A stretch of DNA of 64,000 nt, from positions 434,001 through 498,000 of the forward strand of contig CAVSMF010000002.1 in the NCBI GenBank assembly GCA_963728975.1. Direction: 5' to 3'. Shown one piece after another: positions 43,124-50,715 of this stretch; position 1 is the first letter of the stretch; each line of letters opens with the position of its first letter. A program made the position numbers and the translations under genes. Under the pieces are notes generated by a model, which had not been told where the DNA came from, ran no database searches, and worked only from the letters and a program-made list of their open reading frames with translations. Source of the stretch: DATFCK01 sp963728975 (GTDB lineage Bacteria; Verrucomicrobiota; Verrucomicrobiia; Chthoniobacterales; UBA10450).

Positions 43124-43804
43124 TCAGCCTGAGCGCTGACCAAACTTGAAGTGTAGCAAATGAGCAAGGTCCGCCACAGCATCGTCGGGTCGCACGCAAG
43201 AACGGAGTTTTGCTAACACTTCTCGATGGCAATGGCGAAGTTTTAAGTTACTGCCACAAGGGCACAGTTCGTGTCCCTGAGGTGCGTCCTTCCGTGATAG
43301 CAAACGCATGAGTCGCAGAATCGTCTCTGGGGATGCATTCCCAAGTGGGGCACAAAGCTCAATATACGCTTCTGTGATTCCCTTCCAGCCATGCGATCGC
43401 TCACCCGTTGGTGGCCAACATCCGTGCGTGTCGTAGTAGAATTGCCCGACAAAGAATGGTTTAACCAGACGGTCGATGAAGTCACTAAGACTGAAGTTTT
43501 GCGGCCAGTGCAGCCGGTATTCACTACGCGCGCAAAGGCAAGCGTGGCCAGTATTCGTGATAACATGCCTGTCTAGTTCCCACGGAATTTCTGCCGGGTC
43601 ACAATGTAAAATCGGGATGTCGTGCGGATACTTTCTCGGAATCTCTAATTCGACGGTGTAACCAACGTCGGGTGCAACATCGAATCTGCCACTTAGAAGC
43701 GCAGGTCCATCGTTGTGTCGTTCAAAGCGCAGAGATGGAAAACGCGCCGCAAGCTCTTCAAGCTCGCGACATCCGCGCTCCGAACTCCAAAACCCGCCAC
43801 GCAT
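43124..43804 (-). CDS. CBASS E2-like protein with C-terminal SEC-C zinc motif
   Basis: 226 residues. Residues about 15-125 fit a bacterial E2 (UBC-like) fold: strands around RFDVAPDVGYTVELEIPRKYPHDIPILHC, then His80 and the active-site segment NTGHACLC with Cys89 (Cys91 close by), as in prokaryotic E2s of defence islands. A SEC-C motif ends the protein: Cys181, Cys183, Cys192, His193 (CPCGSNLKLRHCH). In short type II CBASS a lone E2 next to the CD-NTase modifies it to boost signalling; no E1 or JAB gene is here, matching the short type. It starts three bases after the CD-NTase stop. Last gene of the operon. Confidence 0.78.
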   Translation of the reverse strand: MRGGFWSSERGCRELEELAARFPSLRFERHNDGPALLSGRFDVAPDVGYTVELEIPRKYPHDIPILHCDPAEIPWELDRHVITNTGHACLCARSEYRLHWPQNFSLSDFIDRLVKPFFVGQFYYDTHGCWPPTGERSHGWKGITEAYIELCAPLGNASPETILRLMRLLSRKDAPQGHELCPCGSNLKLRHCHREVLAKLRSCVRPDDAVADLAHLLHFKFGQRSG

Positions 43805-43807
43805 GCG

Positions 43808-44815
43808 TTAGAAGCTCCATGGTTTTGGAACGTACGTGGTCGCTGCGACCGCTGCCGCTGCGTGGCTGTTCTCAGTTGTTTCCGCCTTGTCGATCTCGCC
43901 ATGGAAATAATCGGTCTTCAAAACCCTTTTCCACGCCTTCAAAGCTTCGGATCGTCTGCAGCTGGACTTATCGAGAACTTCGAGCGTTTTGAGCGATGAG
44001 GCGATTTGATCAATAAGCGCGTAAATTTTTTCGACATCCTTGTCAGGGGTCAGAATTTCCGATGAATTGGCTGGATTTCTGACGACGGAATCAACCAGTA
44101 GGCGGTCACGAATCTTTCGAAGCACCTCACGAAGCGCGCGATCTTCCCGACTATCGTAATTCTTGTGTTGTTCTGCCGTGAGGATCGTCAGCATTAACCC
44201 GCTGGGTGATTTACCTTCAAGGTTGCGACGCGAATATCTTTTCACATGGCGCACGAGCCGACGCACCTGGGACTCTGCTTCACCTTGCAAATGAGTATTG
44301 TTTTCCTCGCGCCGAAACCAATCGGTAATCTCAGTTGGGTTCGAATCGCGCCATTCTTCGCCGGCCAGTTCTTTCTTCGCACTGGAGCCGGAGCCCCGGA
44401 TTCGATATACCGGAATGTCGACGTGGTGACCTGCGGCGTATTTTACGCGCACGCAATTTTTCTTCACGATTGGATCCTCGGCGAGATCGCCGCCCTCAAC
44501 GAGTGCATCTCGCACCATTTCTTTGGCTTGATGAGGCGTAAACGCTGCACCATTTTGGTCCTTCAGCTTTTCCTCCACAAAGGCTGCTCCGTCGTCGATG
44601 TCGTAGTCATTTGTTGCGTGCTGCGTCATCGTTTTCATCGCGTAGGAGCCTTGGATGATGAATTCATCCGGCTTCGGCTTTTTGTTTTTTTCCAACCCGC
44701 GCTTCAAGCGGTCGCGATTTGCATCGCGGTTGCCCCGCAGGTTCTCGCGCGTTTTTGACGATAATGTCACTTCATCGTCGTGGTAGTTTACTATGTCGTT
44801 TGAGCAGTCTTTCAT
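43808..44815 (-). CDS. CD-NTase (cGAS/DncV-like nucleotidyltransferase), CBASS sensor
   Basis: 335 residues. N-terminal nucleotidyltransferase: GS at 56-57 in IIQGSYAMKTMTQ, metal-binding Asp72 and Asp74 in NDYDIDDGAAF, third Asp133 in HHVDIPVYRI. Then the helical OAS-like C-terminal part (LRRLVRHVKRYSRRN...). CD-NTases make cyclic oligonucleotides on phage infection; the product cannot be read from the sequence. AGGAG lies eight bases before the ATG. Middle gene of the operon; the gaps of 26 and 3 bases suggest one transcript. The C-terminus is PKPWSF, without the terminal Gly or Ala seen in proteins joined by the full Cap2 pathway. Composition is lower in GC than flanking housekeeping genes. 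Confidence 0.88.
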   Translation of the reverse strand: MKDCSNDIVNYHDDEVTLSSKTRENLRGNRDANRDRLKRGLEKNKKPKPDEFIIQGSYAMKTMTQHATNDYDIDDGAAFVEEKLKDQNGAAFTPHQAKEMVRDALVEGGDLAEDPIVKKNCVRVKYAAGHHVDIPVYRIRGSGSSAKKELAGEEWRDSNPTEITDWFRREENNTHLQGEAESQVRRLVRHVKRYSRRNLEGKSPSGLMLTILTAEQHKNYDSREDRALREVLRKIRDRLLVDSVVRNPANSSEILTPDKDVEKIYALIDQIASSLKTLEVLDKSSCRRSEALKAWKRVLKTDYFHGEIDKAETTENSHAAAAVAATTYVPKPWSF

Positions 44816-44841
44816 ATGGTTTTCTCCTTTTTTTTGTTCGT

Positions 44842-45924
44842 CTAAATGCGTTTAACTTCGACAACTCCTTTTGCCTCAGAGTCGGCCGCCTCGATCCGCT
44901 CTTGTAGTGTTGCTGCGAATTCATTTACAGCGTCCACGAGTTCTTCGTCGGTTCGATGGTCGAGGCAAAGCAATGAGTTGATCGTCGTTGGAATGTCATA
45001 CAAAACGCCGTCAGCTCCGATTTGGCAGGTTCGACGCGTTGGGCCGCCGACAGTGACACGTTCGATTGAAGTCTCCTGGTAATATCGAGCAACTGATGTT
45101 GCGGTCGCTTCGCCAGGAGTTTTGGGAACGAGGATGACCAGATAGCCGGCGGTCGTTATTGGGGTCGAACTGCCGTCACGATAAACCTCACGCCGCACAA
45201 GCGCGTCACAGATTCGGCAAATGTACTGTTTAAAGTAAGTGATGGCCGACCAACGCGCCGCATCGTATGGGCTCACCGCGTCTTCCGCGTCCGACGGGAC
45301 GTATCCATCAGCGAATGCGAATTGACTGCCAATGAAGGGAATCCATTCGCCAAAATAATGATCGTAGCCAAAAGCCGATGAGTGAGTGTAGTCATAGCTA
45401 CGCTGGAACAGGAATGGCGCGGTCTGATCGAATCCGTGAAATCCCGCACTTCCCGTGCCCCATGCGAAGAAGCGCGAAAACCGCGCCCATACATCTCTCT
45501 TGCCGATGTCGTTGCGGACCGCTGCAACCTGATTACGTTCATACACACGCTTCCAGTCGAAGTCGCGTGCAGCAATCGCCCCAGTCAGTATTACCTTGTC
45601 GAAGCGAAGGTGTTCATATCTCTCGATCGCCTTAGTCACGATCCAAGTGCCAAAGCTATGCGCGATGATTGAGGGGATAACGTCAGGATGCCTGCTTAAA
45701 ACCTCAGCGTAACGTTTTCTGAACCAGTCGATCTTGCCGGCGCGGAAGACCGACGGCACAAATGAAAGCAGCGAGAACCAGCCGTAGTCCAACGGATAGT
45801 AAATCCAACCTTGTTCGCTGAGGAGCGGGGACAAATCTTTCTGCCAGAGCCCACGCGTTCGAATGCCGTGTAACGAGATGACCACCTTTCTCTTGGTTCT
45901 TAGCATGCGAAATAGACACAGCAC
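44842..45924 (-). CDS. Alpha/beta-hydrolase, candidate CBASS effector
   Basis: 360 residues; start 45924, or the ATG at 45906 (LRTKRKVVISLHG follows). N-terminal alpha/beta-hydrolase fold: the first strand with oxyanion segment VVISLHGIRTRGLWQ (about 14-28) and the nucleophile elbow IIAHSFGTW with Ser90. The acid and histidine are not certain; Asp and His candidates lie in ARDFDW and FGYDHYFGEW. The C-terminal part (about 220-360) is not recognised and could carry the signal sensor. First gene of the operon ahead of the CD-NTase, the usual effector slot. It has no patatin motif, so if it is a lipase it is a different kind from CapV. Membrane-lipid or ester hydrolysis is inference. Confidence 0.72.
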   Translation of the reverse strand: MLCLFRMLRTKRKVVISLHGIRTRGLWQKDLSPLLSEQGWIYYPLDYGWFSLLSFVPSVFRAGKIDWFRKRYAEVLSRHPDVIPSIIAHSFGTWIVTKAIERYEHLRFDKVILTGAIAARDFDWKRVYERNQVAAVRNDIGKRDVWARFSRFFAWGTGSAGFHGFDQTAPFLFQRSYDYTHSSAFGYDHYFGEWIPFIGSQFAFADGYVPSDAEDAVSPYDAARWSAITYFKQYICRICDALVRREVYRDGSSTPITTAGYLVILVPKTPGEATATSVARYYQETSIERVTVGGPTRRTCQIGADGVLYDIPTTINSLLCLDHRTDEELVDAVNEFAATLQERIEAADSEAKGVVEVKRI

Positions 45925-46104
45925 GGAATTGTCGCGTCGTCCGGCACAAGACCGTCGACTTCGTCCGCTTTTAACGTTCTTTTCATCTGGTTAAGGCTGT
46001 CCCCTTTCACTTTCTTACGCTCCAGAATCGAGATTTTCTGGAAAAGTTTTCCAAAAAACTTTGCAATCAGAGCGTCTAATTGAGAGAAGAAATGAAATTA
46101 CGGC
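45925..46104. promoter_or_regulatory. Divergent promoter region of the CBASS and sigma/ImmA operons
   Basis: 180 bp between divergent start codons. It contains CCAGAA-n8-TTCTGG (46022-46041) overlapping the perfect 15-bp palindrome TGGAAAAGTTTTCCA (46039-46053), then A-rich DNA. Placement fits an operator shared by both operons. No clear -35/-10 pair can be fixed. Confidence 0.5.
46039..46053. promoter_or_regulatory. 15-bp perfect palindrome, candidate operator
   Basis: TGGAAAA-G-TTTTCCA, about 50 bp upstream of the sigma-like gene and 115 bp upstream of the hydrolase start. A second inverted repeat overlaps its left edge. Likely a dimeric regulator site; the regulator is unknown. Confidence 0.5.
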
Positions 46105-46758
46105 ATGTCCCCCGATCTGGAAGCGGCTCTAGCTCAGCCCGAATACCGCGAGATCATTGCCCGCGCTGTGCTTCACGCGGATGCAATTATCCGAAAATAC
46201 ATTTGGCGAGGTCATCGACGATCTTATAGCCAATCTGGACAAATCATGGTCGGCGATAAAACCGCAGAAGATTTTGTTTCAGAGGCCGTTCTGCGACTCC
46301 TCGACGGTAGGCGTACCTTTGATGCGAGTAGAACCCTCTTAGATAACTTAAATTCTATTACGGACAGCATAATCTCAGCGGAAAAGAAGCGTTCGGACAG
46401 AAGTGGAATCGTTGACGTTCTTGAAGGAGTTGATGAGACCCACCAACAAAAGGATCCAATCTCAACCGCACCGGACGTCCGACCGGCAGCCGACAAACGG
46501 CTATTGGAAAATGAACTTCTTGAGGATCAACGGCGGTGCATAGATGCCATCAAAGCCTCTTTTGATGGCGATGACGAGATGCAGAGATATTTGGACGCGC
46601 TAGGTGCTGGCTTCAAACGATCTGAAATAAGTGAATTAATGGAAGTCCCTGGCGCGAAAGTGGATGAATTGCGCCGCAAGCTAGTAAAATGCGCGCGAAA
46701 ATTTTTTGGAGTAGCGAGCTTTCAAGAACTGCAACACCATTTACACGAAGGAAAATAA
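46105..46758 (+). CDS. Sigma-70-like factor (regions 2 and 4 recognisable)
   Basis: 217 residues. N-terminal about 10-90 resembles sigma region 2 of ECF-type factors (ADAIIRKYIWRG, then TAEDFVSEAVLRLLDGRRTFD). The middle linker is charged (about 105-140), and about 150-195 is a region-4-like HTH (DALGAGFKRSEISELMEVPGAKVDELRRKLVKCARKFF). Low GC and AT-rich codons compared with the flanks. The stop and the next start are adjacent (46758/46759), so it leads a three-gene operon with a small helical protein and an ImmA/IrrE peptidase. It may be an alternative sigma factor for this accessory block; family is stronger than role. Confidence 0.7.
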   Translation: MSPDLEAALAQPEYREIIARAVLHADAIIRKYIWRGHRRSYSQSGQIMVGDKTAEDFVSEAVLRLLDGRRTFDASRTLLDNLNSITDSIISAEKKRSDRSGIVDVLEGVDETHQQKDPISTAPDVRPAADKRLLENELLEDQRRCIDAIKASFDGDDEMQRYLDALGAGFKRSEISELMEVPGAKVDELRRKLVKCARKFFGVASFQELQHHLHEGK

Positions 46759-47181
46759 ATGAGCAACGAAGAGCAAGGTCCAATGGAAAATCTATTAGAC
46801 GCATTAGACGAACAGTCCGGTGTGCTCTCTTTCGATGAACTAAAGGAAGAACTAGGTGCGCGCGGCATCAACATAGGTGCTTTTTTAGACAAACTCGACA
46901 ACCTGATAGCTGAGCAGGATAAACGAATCCGGCTAGCATGGATGCAAGTCGCGGACGAGAAGAAGGCGGCTCTTCGAGTCGCCGAAAGGCCGCTGTCAGG
47001 ATGGATTACTCAAAAGCGAGAAGAGATCCTAACTGCGTTTGCAGCGCTCAGCGCATCCAATAAGACCGCCGTAGCTTTCCGGAACAAAGATACGCTCTCA
47101 TTGGAAGACATGGCGAAAATACTCGACGCTAATGATCAATTGACACAATCGCCTTCTGCAGAAGAAGGATCGGAGAAATAG
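46759..47181 (+). CDS. Small helical protein between sigma-like and ImmA genes
   Basis: 140 residues; strongly acidic and helical, with few aromatic residues (EQGPMENLLDALDEQSG, SFDELKEELGARGINIGAFLDKLDNLI). No family recognised. Its place between a sigma-like factor and an ImmA/IrrE protease, with one-base spacing on each side, suggests it is the regulated partner: an anti-sigma or inhibitor cleaved by the peptidase, as ImmA cleaves ImmR. That role is inference. Confidence 0.65.
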   Translation: MSNEEQGPMENLLDALDEQSGVLSFDELKEELGARGINIGAFLDKLDNLIAEQDKRIRLAWMQVADEKKAALRVAERPLSGWITQKREEILTAFAALSASNKTAVAFRNKDTLSLEDMAKILDANDQLTQSPSAEEGSEK

Positions 47182-47966
47182 TGGCTTCGAGCGAACGCAA
47201 AGCTATCGTCCTCGCCAAGGCTGATGATCTACTCGGAGAGCTTCATATCAAGGAGCCCTCCGAAATTGATATCGAGCGGATCGCGATCTTTAAGGGTGCA
47301 GATGTCCGATACGCTACGCTACATGGGATGGATGGTTGCTTGGTTCGCCGTGGGGATTCAGCTGTGATTACGGTACGAAGCTCACTTGCCTATGAAGGCC
47401 AGAAACGGTTCGTGATCGGGCATGAACTTGGGCATTTTTTTCTTCATCCGAAGACTCGGCAAATAGAAACGGTTGACAAGGAACAAGCGGCCAATTGGTC
47501 AGAGCGCCAAGAAACAGAAGAATATGAAGCTAACCTTTTTGCGGCTGAGCTCCTGCTTCCAAAGCAGTTCGTTCAAGAACGTATATCAGCTAAGGAGCCT
47601 TCCTTTGACCTGATCAAGCTTCTAACGACCGATTTCCAAACGACGCTAACCGCAACTGCGGTCCAATTCGTCCGAACAACTAACGAGGAATGCGTGCTGG
47701 TCTCGTCTGCGAATCGTCAACGCCTTTGGTTCATACCATCACAAGGATTCACATTCACAATGCTCGAAGATGGTTACATACATGGCCACAGTTGCGCGGC
47801 CGAAGTAAATGACTCAAAACGCTCATCGCGATGCGCGGAGATTGAGGCGGGATATTGGCTCGACGGATTTCAAGGCGACCATAAATCCTTCATCACAGAA
47901 GATGCGGTATATTTTCCGAGCTTGCGACGAAGTCTGTCGCTGCTCTGGATCCACGAAGCCATTTAG
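47181..47966 (+). CDS. ImmA/IrrE-family metallo-endopeptidase
   Basis: 261 residues from a GTG that overlaps the previous stop by one base. Zinc motif His81-Glu82-x2-His85 in VIGHELGHFF, with the third ligand in the EEYEANLFAAELLLP helix (Glu116 or Glu123), the standard ImmA/IrrE arrangement. A C-terminal domain (about 155-261) of unknown type follows. ImmA-type peptidases remove repressors on DNA damage or phage cues; here the likely target is one of the two proteins encoded upstream. Followed four bases later by a hairpin. Confidence 0.88.
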   Translation: MASSERKAIVLAKADDLLGELHIKEPSEIDIERIAIFKGADVRYATLHGMDGCLVRRGDSAVITVRSSLAYEGQKRFVIGHELGHFFLHPKTRQIETVDKEQAANWSERQETEEYEANLFAAELLLPKQFVQERISAKEPSFDLIKLLTTDFQTTLTATAVQFVRTTNEECVLVSSANRQRLWFIPSQGFTFTMLEDGYIHGHSCAAEVNDSKRSSRCAEIEAGYWLDGFQGDHKSFITEDAVYFPSLRRSLSLLWIHEAI

Positions 47967-48366
47967 TCTGTCGATCGAATAAGATCGACATCTTCTTCGG
48001 GGGTCGCTATGCAGCGGATCGCTTCTGCATCGAATCGTTTGAGTTGATTCGTGGCAGAAGCGGGATAGGGCCCCGTTTGGCTTACTCGACGAACCGGATC
48101 GTCATTGGGTAATCGGGCAGAGGTCAGCCGACTACGCACGAGGCTTCCGCCGACGCATGGCTATGGCGTGACAAGCCGTCGAGCCAAGGAGGTCAGAGGT
48201 CTGCGGAGAGCAAAAAGCGGAGGGAAAGACATTCGGGGTCGTACTAAAGATTCAAGATTTGCCAATGGCGATCGGCTTTGGATCCTTGTATCTCGGCCGC
48301 TTCCCGTAGGGCTCGACCGCTAACTCGCCGCAACACCGGCCAAGTCGCGATTCCCACCGGCTCCAT
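47967..48366. other. Spacer with a terminator-like hairpin and a DUF4870 3' relic
   Basis: Hairpin at 47970-47989. At 48083-48111, minus strand, the codons for YPMTIRFVE and a stop resemble the last codons of the DUF4870 gene at 54555 (YPMTIRFIE). The rest is without a supported gene. Confidence 0.5.
47970..47989 (+). terminator. Terminator-like hairpin after the ImmA gene
   Basis: GTCGATC-gaataa-GATCGAC, 7-bp perfect stem, four bases after the stop, then ATCTTCTTC. The T-run is broken by C, so it is a moderate candidate. Confidence 0.45.
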
Positions 48367-48523
48367 TGTTCATCCCGCAGCAGCGGCTTTCGCCGCAAGT
48401 TTTTTACTCCACTCGTTGCGCAGCACTTTCATCTCGGCTTTGAAGGTGTTCATGCGCGAGGCAACGCCTTTGTATTTTTTCGTGATCCCGTTGACCGTTC
48501 GATCGACCGCGCCCTGGTGGACC
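48367..48523 (-). pseudogene. Truncated 3' part of the 120-residue family
   Basis: About 157 bases nearly identical to 50351-50508, the C-terminal half of the intact gene at 50353-50715 (GITKKYKGVASRMNTLKAEMKVL region). Homology ends abruptly at 48523, where the left end of an IS begins, so the gene was cut by the insertion. Confidence 0.75.
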
Positions 48524-48765
48524 ATGGGGGAAATTGGGGGTCAGTCAACAAATCTTGACAGAAGAGGGAAGAAATGGGGTCGTGTTAGGGTTGCATTGAT
48601 TTGACGAACAGTGGGCTAAGGGTCAAAAACCCGAAAGGAAGCCCACATGAAGACCCAGTTAAGGAAGCCGGCTCGCATCAAAGCGAGCTACACCGATCAA
48701 TACAAGCAAGAGGCGTTGGAGCTATGGCGCTCTAGCGGCCGCAGTGCAGCGAAGGCTTCGGCTTG
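48524..48765 (+). mobile_element. Left-end remnant of an IS3-like insertion sequence
   Basis: Begins TGGGGGAAATTGGGGGTCAG. An open frame from 48647 starts KTQLRKPARIKASYTDQYKQEALELWRSSGRSAAK, the N-terminus of an IS3-group OrfA (HTH_Tnp_1). It loses homology after about residue 37 and no OrfB follows, so only about 240 bases remain. It sits between a broken gene and a toxin-antitoxin pair. Confidence 0.65.
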
Positions 48766-48853
48766 GCAGGGCGGTCGGCGCATTTTTTTAATTGCCGATC
48801 TCTTGTTCCCGTCGCACGAGATGGTGTGCAACGAAATATGGAGTTGACTACAT

Positions 48854-49252
48854 ATGGATTACATGGCATACTACAGGAAATTAAAATGGACTGTTGAGAT
48901 AGGCGATGATTTCAAAAGGGAATTCGATGCTTTGCCTGAGGAGGTACAGGATGAGCTCCTGGCGAAAACTCGCCTTCTTGAACAATTCGGGCCCCAACTA
49001 GGGCGGCCGAATGCGGATACACTGAATGGTTCGAAACATGCCAACATGAAAGAGCTTCGATTTAAAGCGGCAGATGGCGTCTGGAGAGCCGCATTTGCCT
49101 TCGACCCGAAGCGTAAAGCAATAGTACTTGTTGCAGGAGATAAATCGGGCGGCAGCGAAAAGCGGTTTTACCGCGACTTAATCGCGAAGGCTGACGCTAG
49201 ATTCGATGCTCATCTGATGGGGATGAAGAAAGGAAGCAAGAAAAGGAAATAA
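48854..49252 (+). CDS. HigB/Gp49-family RelE-type toxin
   Basis: 132 residues (a second ATG at 48863). Phage-derived Gp49/HigB pattern: WTVEIGDDFKREFDALPEEVQDELL, then LGRPNADTLNGSKHANMKELRF, then VWRAAFAFDPKRKAIVLVAGDKSG and KRFYRDLIAKADARF. Such toxins cleave mRNA on the ribosome. Followed four bases later by an XRE antitoxin, in the toxin-first order typical of higBA. Next to an IS remnant, so recent acquisition is likely. Confidence 0.85.
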   Translation: MDYMAYYRKLKWTVEIGDDFKREFDALPEEVQDELLAKTRLLEQFGPQLGRPNADTLNGSKHANMKELRFKAADGVWRAAFAFDPKRKAIVLVAGDKSGGSEKRFYRDLIAKADARFDAHLMGMKKGSKKRK

Positions 49253-49256
49253 GACA

Positions 49257-49628
49257 ATGCCTACTAACGTGAATCAGATAATCAGAAAGTTGCCAGCCAC
49301 TCGTCGCAGCAAGATCGAACGGCGCGCGGCACACCTTATCGCGGAGGAAATGACGCGCCAGCAATTGCGCATCGCCCTGAAGCGCACACAAGTTGAAGTT
49401 GCCAAAGCGCTAGGCATCAATCAAGACAGTGTTTCCCGTCTCGAGCAGCGCGCCGATATCCTGTTTTCAACTCTTCGTAAATACGTAGAAGCGCTTGGCG
49501 GCGACCTTTCCATTATCGCCGAGTTCCCACATCATGGACCGGTGCGTCTCGCCGGCATCGCAGAAGAGACTGAGCCCGCATCTCTTCTGCCCAAACGTCG
49601 CAGGCGTCCGGTAAAGGCTTACGCCTAA
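49257..49628 (+). CDS. HigA-like XRE-family antitoxin
   Basis: 123 residues. HTH at about 42-95 (TQVEVAKALGINQDSVSRLEQRADILFSTLRKYVEALGGDLSIIAEFP), the XRE form found with Gp49 toxins. N-terminal basic helix ATRRSKIERRAAHLIAEEMTRQQ; basic tail PKRRRRPVKA. Neutralises HigB and represses the operon in related systems. Confidence 0.85.
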   Translation: MPTNVNQIIRKLPATRRSKIERRAAHLIAEEMTRQQLRIALKRTQVEVAKALGINQDSVSRLEQRADILFSTLRKYVEALGGDLSIIAEFPHHGPVRLAGIAEETEPASLLPKRRRRPVKAYA

Positions 49629-49836
49629 CGGAAGCTAGTCTCACAATCGCGCTCCGCAACCAACATTGCCACCTGCTATGCCACATGCATCGTAAGCCGC
49701 TTACGATGCGGGTCGATTTGTGCGATCAGGATAGTTTCCTCCGTGAAAATCGCACTCGCGCCAGCGTTTTGAAGATAACAATCGCCCTGCGGGTCTTCCT
49801 CTATCGTAAGCGGCTTACGATGCGCCACCCCCCAAT
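49629..49836. repeat. Spacer with paired CGTAAG-CGGCTTACG hairpins
   Basis: CATCGTAAG-CCG-CTTACGATG at about 49688-49708 and its near-inverted copy (TATCGTAAG-CGG-CTTACGATG) at about 49801-49822. A related stretch (AGCGGCTTATGATGCG) is at 57119-57134. No gene. Confidence 0.6.
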
Positions 49837-50054
49837 TCAAAGTAAATGGGCGAACTGGTCTTTGGTTAAACCGGCTTCGCGAATCAGAGCCCGCAATGTC
49901 CCTTTAGCTAGTTCGCGATGATTTGGAACTGTGAGTCGACGCCCAGACGTGTGCCGAGAATGATGTGGCTCCCGGTCTGATGATCAAACGCGTATCCGAT
50001 CCTTCCGAAAGCCTTGACCGCGTCCGCGCCCGAGCAAACAGGAAGACGGCTCAC
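49837..50054 (-). pseudogene. hicA: hicA toxin gene with one missing base
   Basis: Starts GTG at 50054, overlapping the hicB stop. First frame: SRLPVCSGADAVKAFGRIGY...HQTGSHIIL, the dsRBD-like HicA fold with the catalytic-histidine motif GSH. The second half is in another frame: HTSGRRLTVPNHRELAKGTLRALIREAGLTK...FAHLL, the normal HicA C-terminus. One base added near 49955 (CTCGGCAC read as CTCCGGCAC) restores about 72 residues. A broken toxin beside an intact antitoxin is a common decay state, but an assembly error is possible. Confidence 0.75.
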
Positions 50055-50263
50055 ACTGTGACTTCAATGATCGCTTCGGTGATCGGGCTGGGAATCGGTT
50101 CACCGTGCTTTTTCAGGCTTTCGAGATAACCCTGAATAGCATCGCGGATGTTCGCCATCGCCTCATCGCGGGTTTTCCCTTGCGAGACGCAACCGGGCAG
50201 AGCCGGGCATTCAGTAACGAAAACGCCGTCTTCGTCGGTCTCGATGGTGACTCGGAATTTCAC
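50051..50263 (-). CDS. hicB: HicB-family antitoxin
   Basis: 70 residues, compact HicB form: KFRVTIETDEDGVFVTECPALPGCVSQGKTRDEAMANIRDAIQGYLESL, the partial RNase-H-like fold of HicB with its ECPALPGCVSQGKT hallmark. No C-terminal DNA-binding domain, so autoregulation would need another protein. Its stop overlaps the hicA start by four bases. hicB-first order. Confidence 0.88.
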   Translation of the reverse strand: MKFRVTIETDEDGVFVTECPALPGCVSQGKTRDEAMANIRDAIQGYLESLKKHGEPIPSPITEAIIEVTV

Positions 50264-50352
50264 AATCCAAGTCTACCAATTAAGCAGTAGTTCGCAATGC
50301 AAGATCGACAATCAGCGATGTTTGCGAGCGAACAGAAATCAGACGCCAGAGG

Positions 50353-50715
50353 TCATCCCGCAGCAGCGGCTTTCGCCGCAAGTTTCTTACTCCACTCGGC
50401 GCGCAAGACTTTCATCTCGGCTTTGAGGGTGTTCATGCGCGAGGCGACGCCTTTGTATTTTTTCGTGATCCCGTTGACCGTTCGATCGACCGCGCCCTGG
50501 TGGACCAGGCCCTGAAGCTTTTCATAAACGCGCAACCGCAGCATTTCTTCCCCGCCGCTGGCTGCATTTCGTTCCCGAAGATTAAGCAGGATGATGTCGA
50601 ACAAAGGCTTGAACTCGAACGACGCCCTGGACGAAAGCACGGCCACCAATTCCTCGGTTACGTTGTCGGGCATCCGACGCTTGAAAGAAGAAGCACTAAC
50701 GGTCTTAGACATCAA
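50353..50715 (-). CDS. 120-residue protein of a locally multiplied family, copy B
   Basis: 120 residues, start near 50715. Same family as 62379-62738 (about 75-80 percent identical by eye in the core TEELVAVLSSRASFEFKPLFDIILLNLRERNAASGGEEMLRLRVYEKL) and the broken piece at 48367. Sequence is helical, basic at the C-terminus (LAAKAAAAG), no signal or membrane segment. Function unknown. It looks like a nucleic-acid-binding or regulatory helical protein, but I cannot name a family. Confidence 0.7.
   Translation of the reverse strand: MMSKTVSASSFKRRMPDNVTEELVAVLSSRASFEFKPLFDIILLNLRERNAASGGEEMLRLRVYEKLQGLVHQGAVDRTVNGITKKYKGVASRMNTLKAEMKVLRAEWSKKLAAKAAAAG

Noticed and set aside
43124..45924. Type III CBASS or full type II with E1/JAB
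   Set aside because: No HORMA, TRIP13-like ATPase, E1 (ThiF) or JAB gene is present in or next to the operon.
48105..48323. 72-residue frame in the spacer after ImmA
   Set aside because: Overlaps a gene relic, Arg-rich, no ribosome site; composition looks non-coding.
48524..48765. Complete insertion sequence
   Set aside because: Only the left end and about 37 codons of OrfA remain; no OrfB or right inverted repeat could be found.
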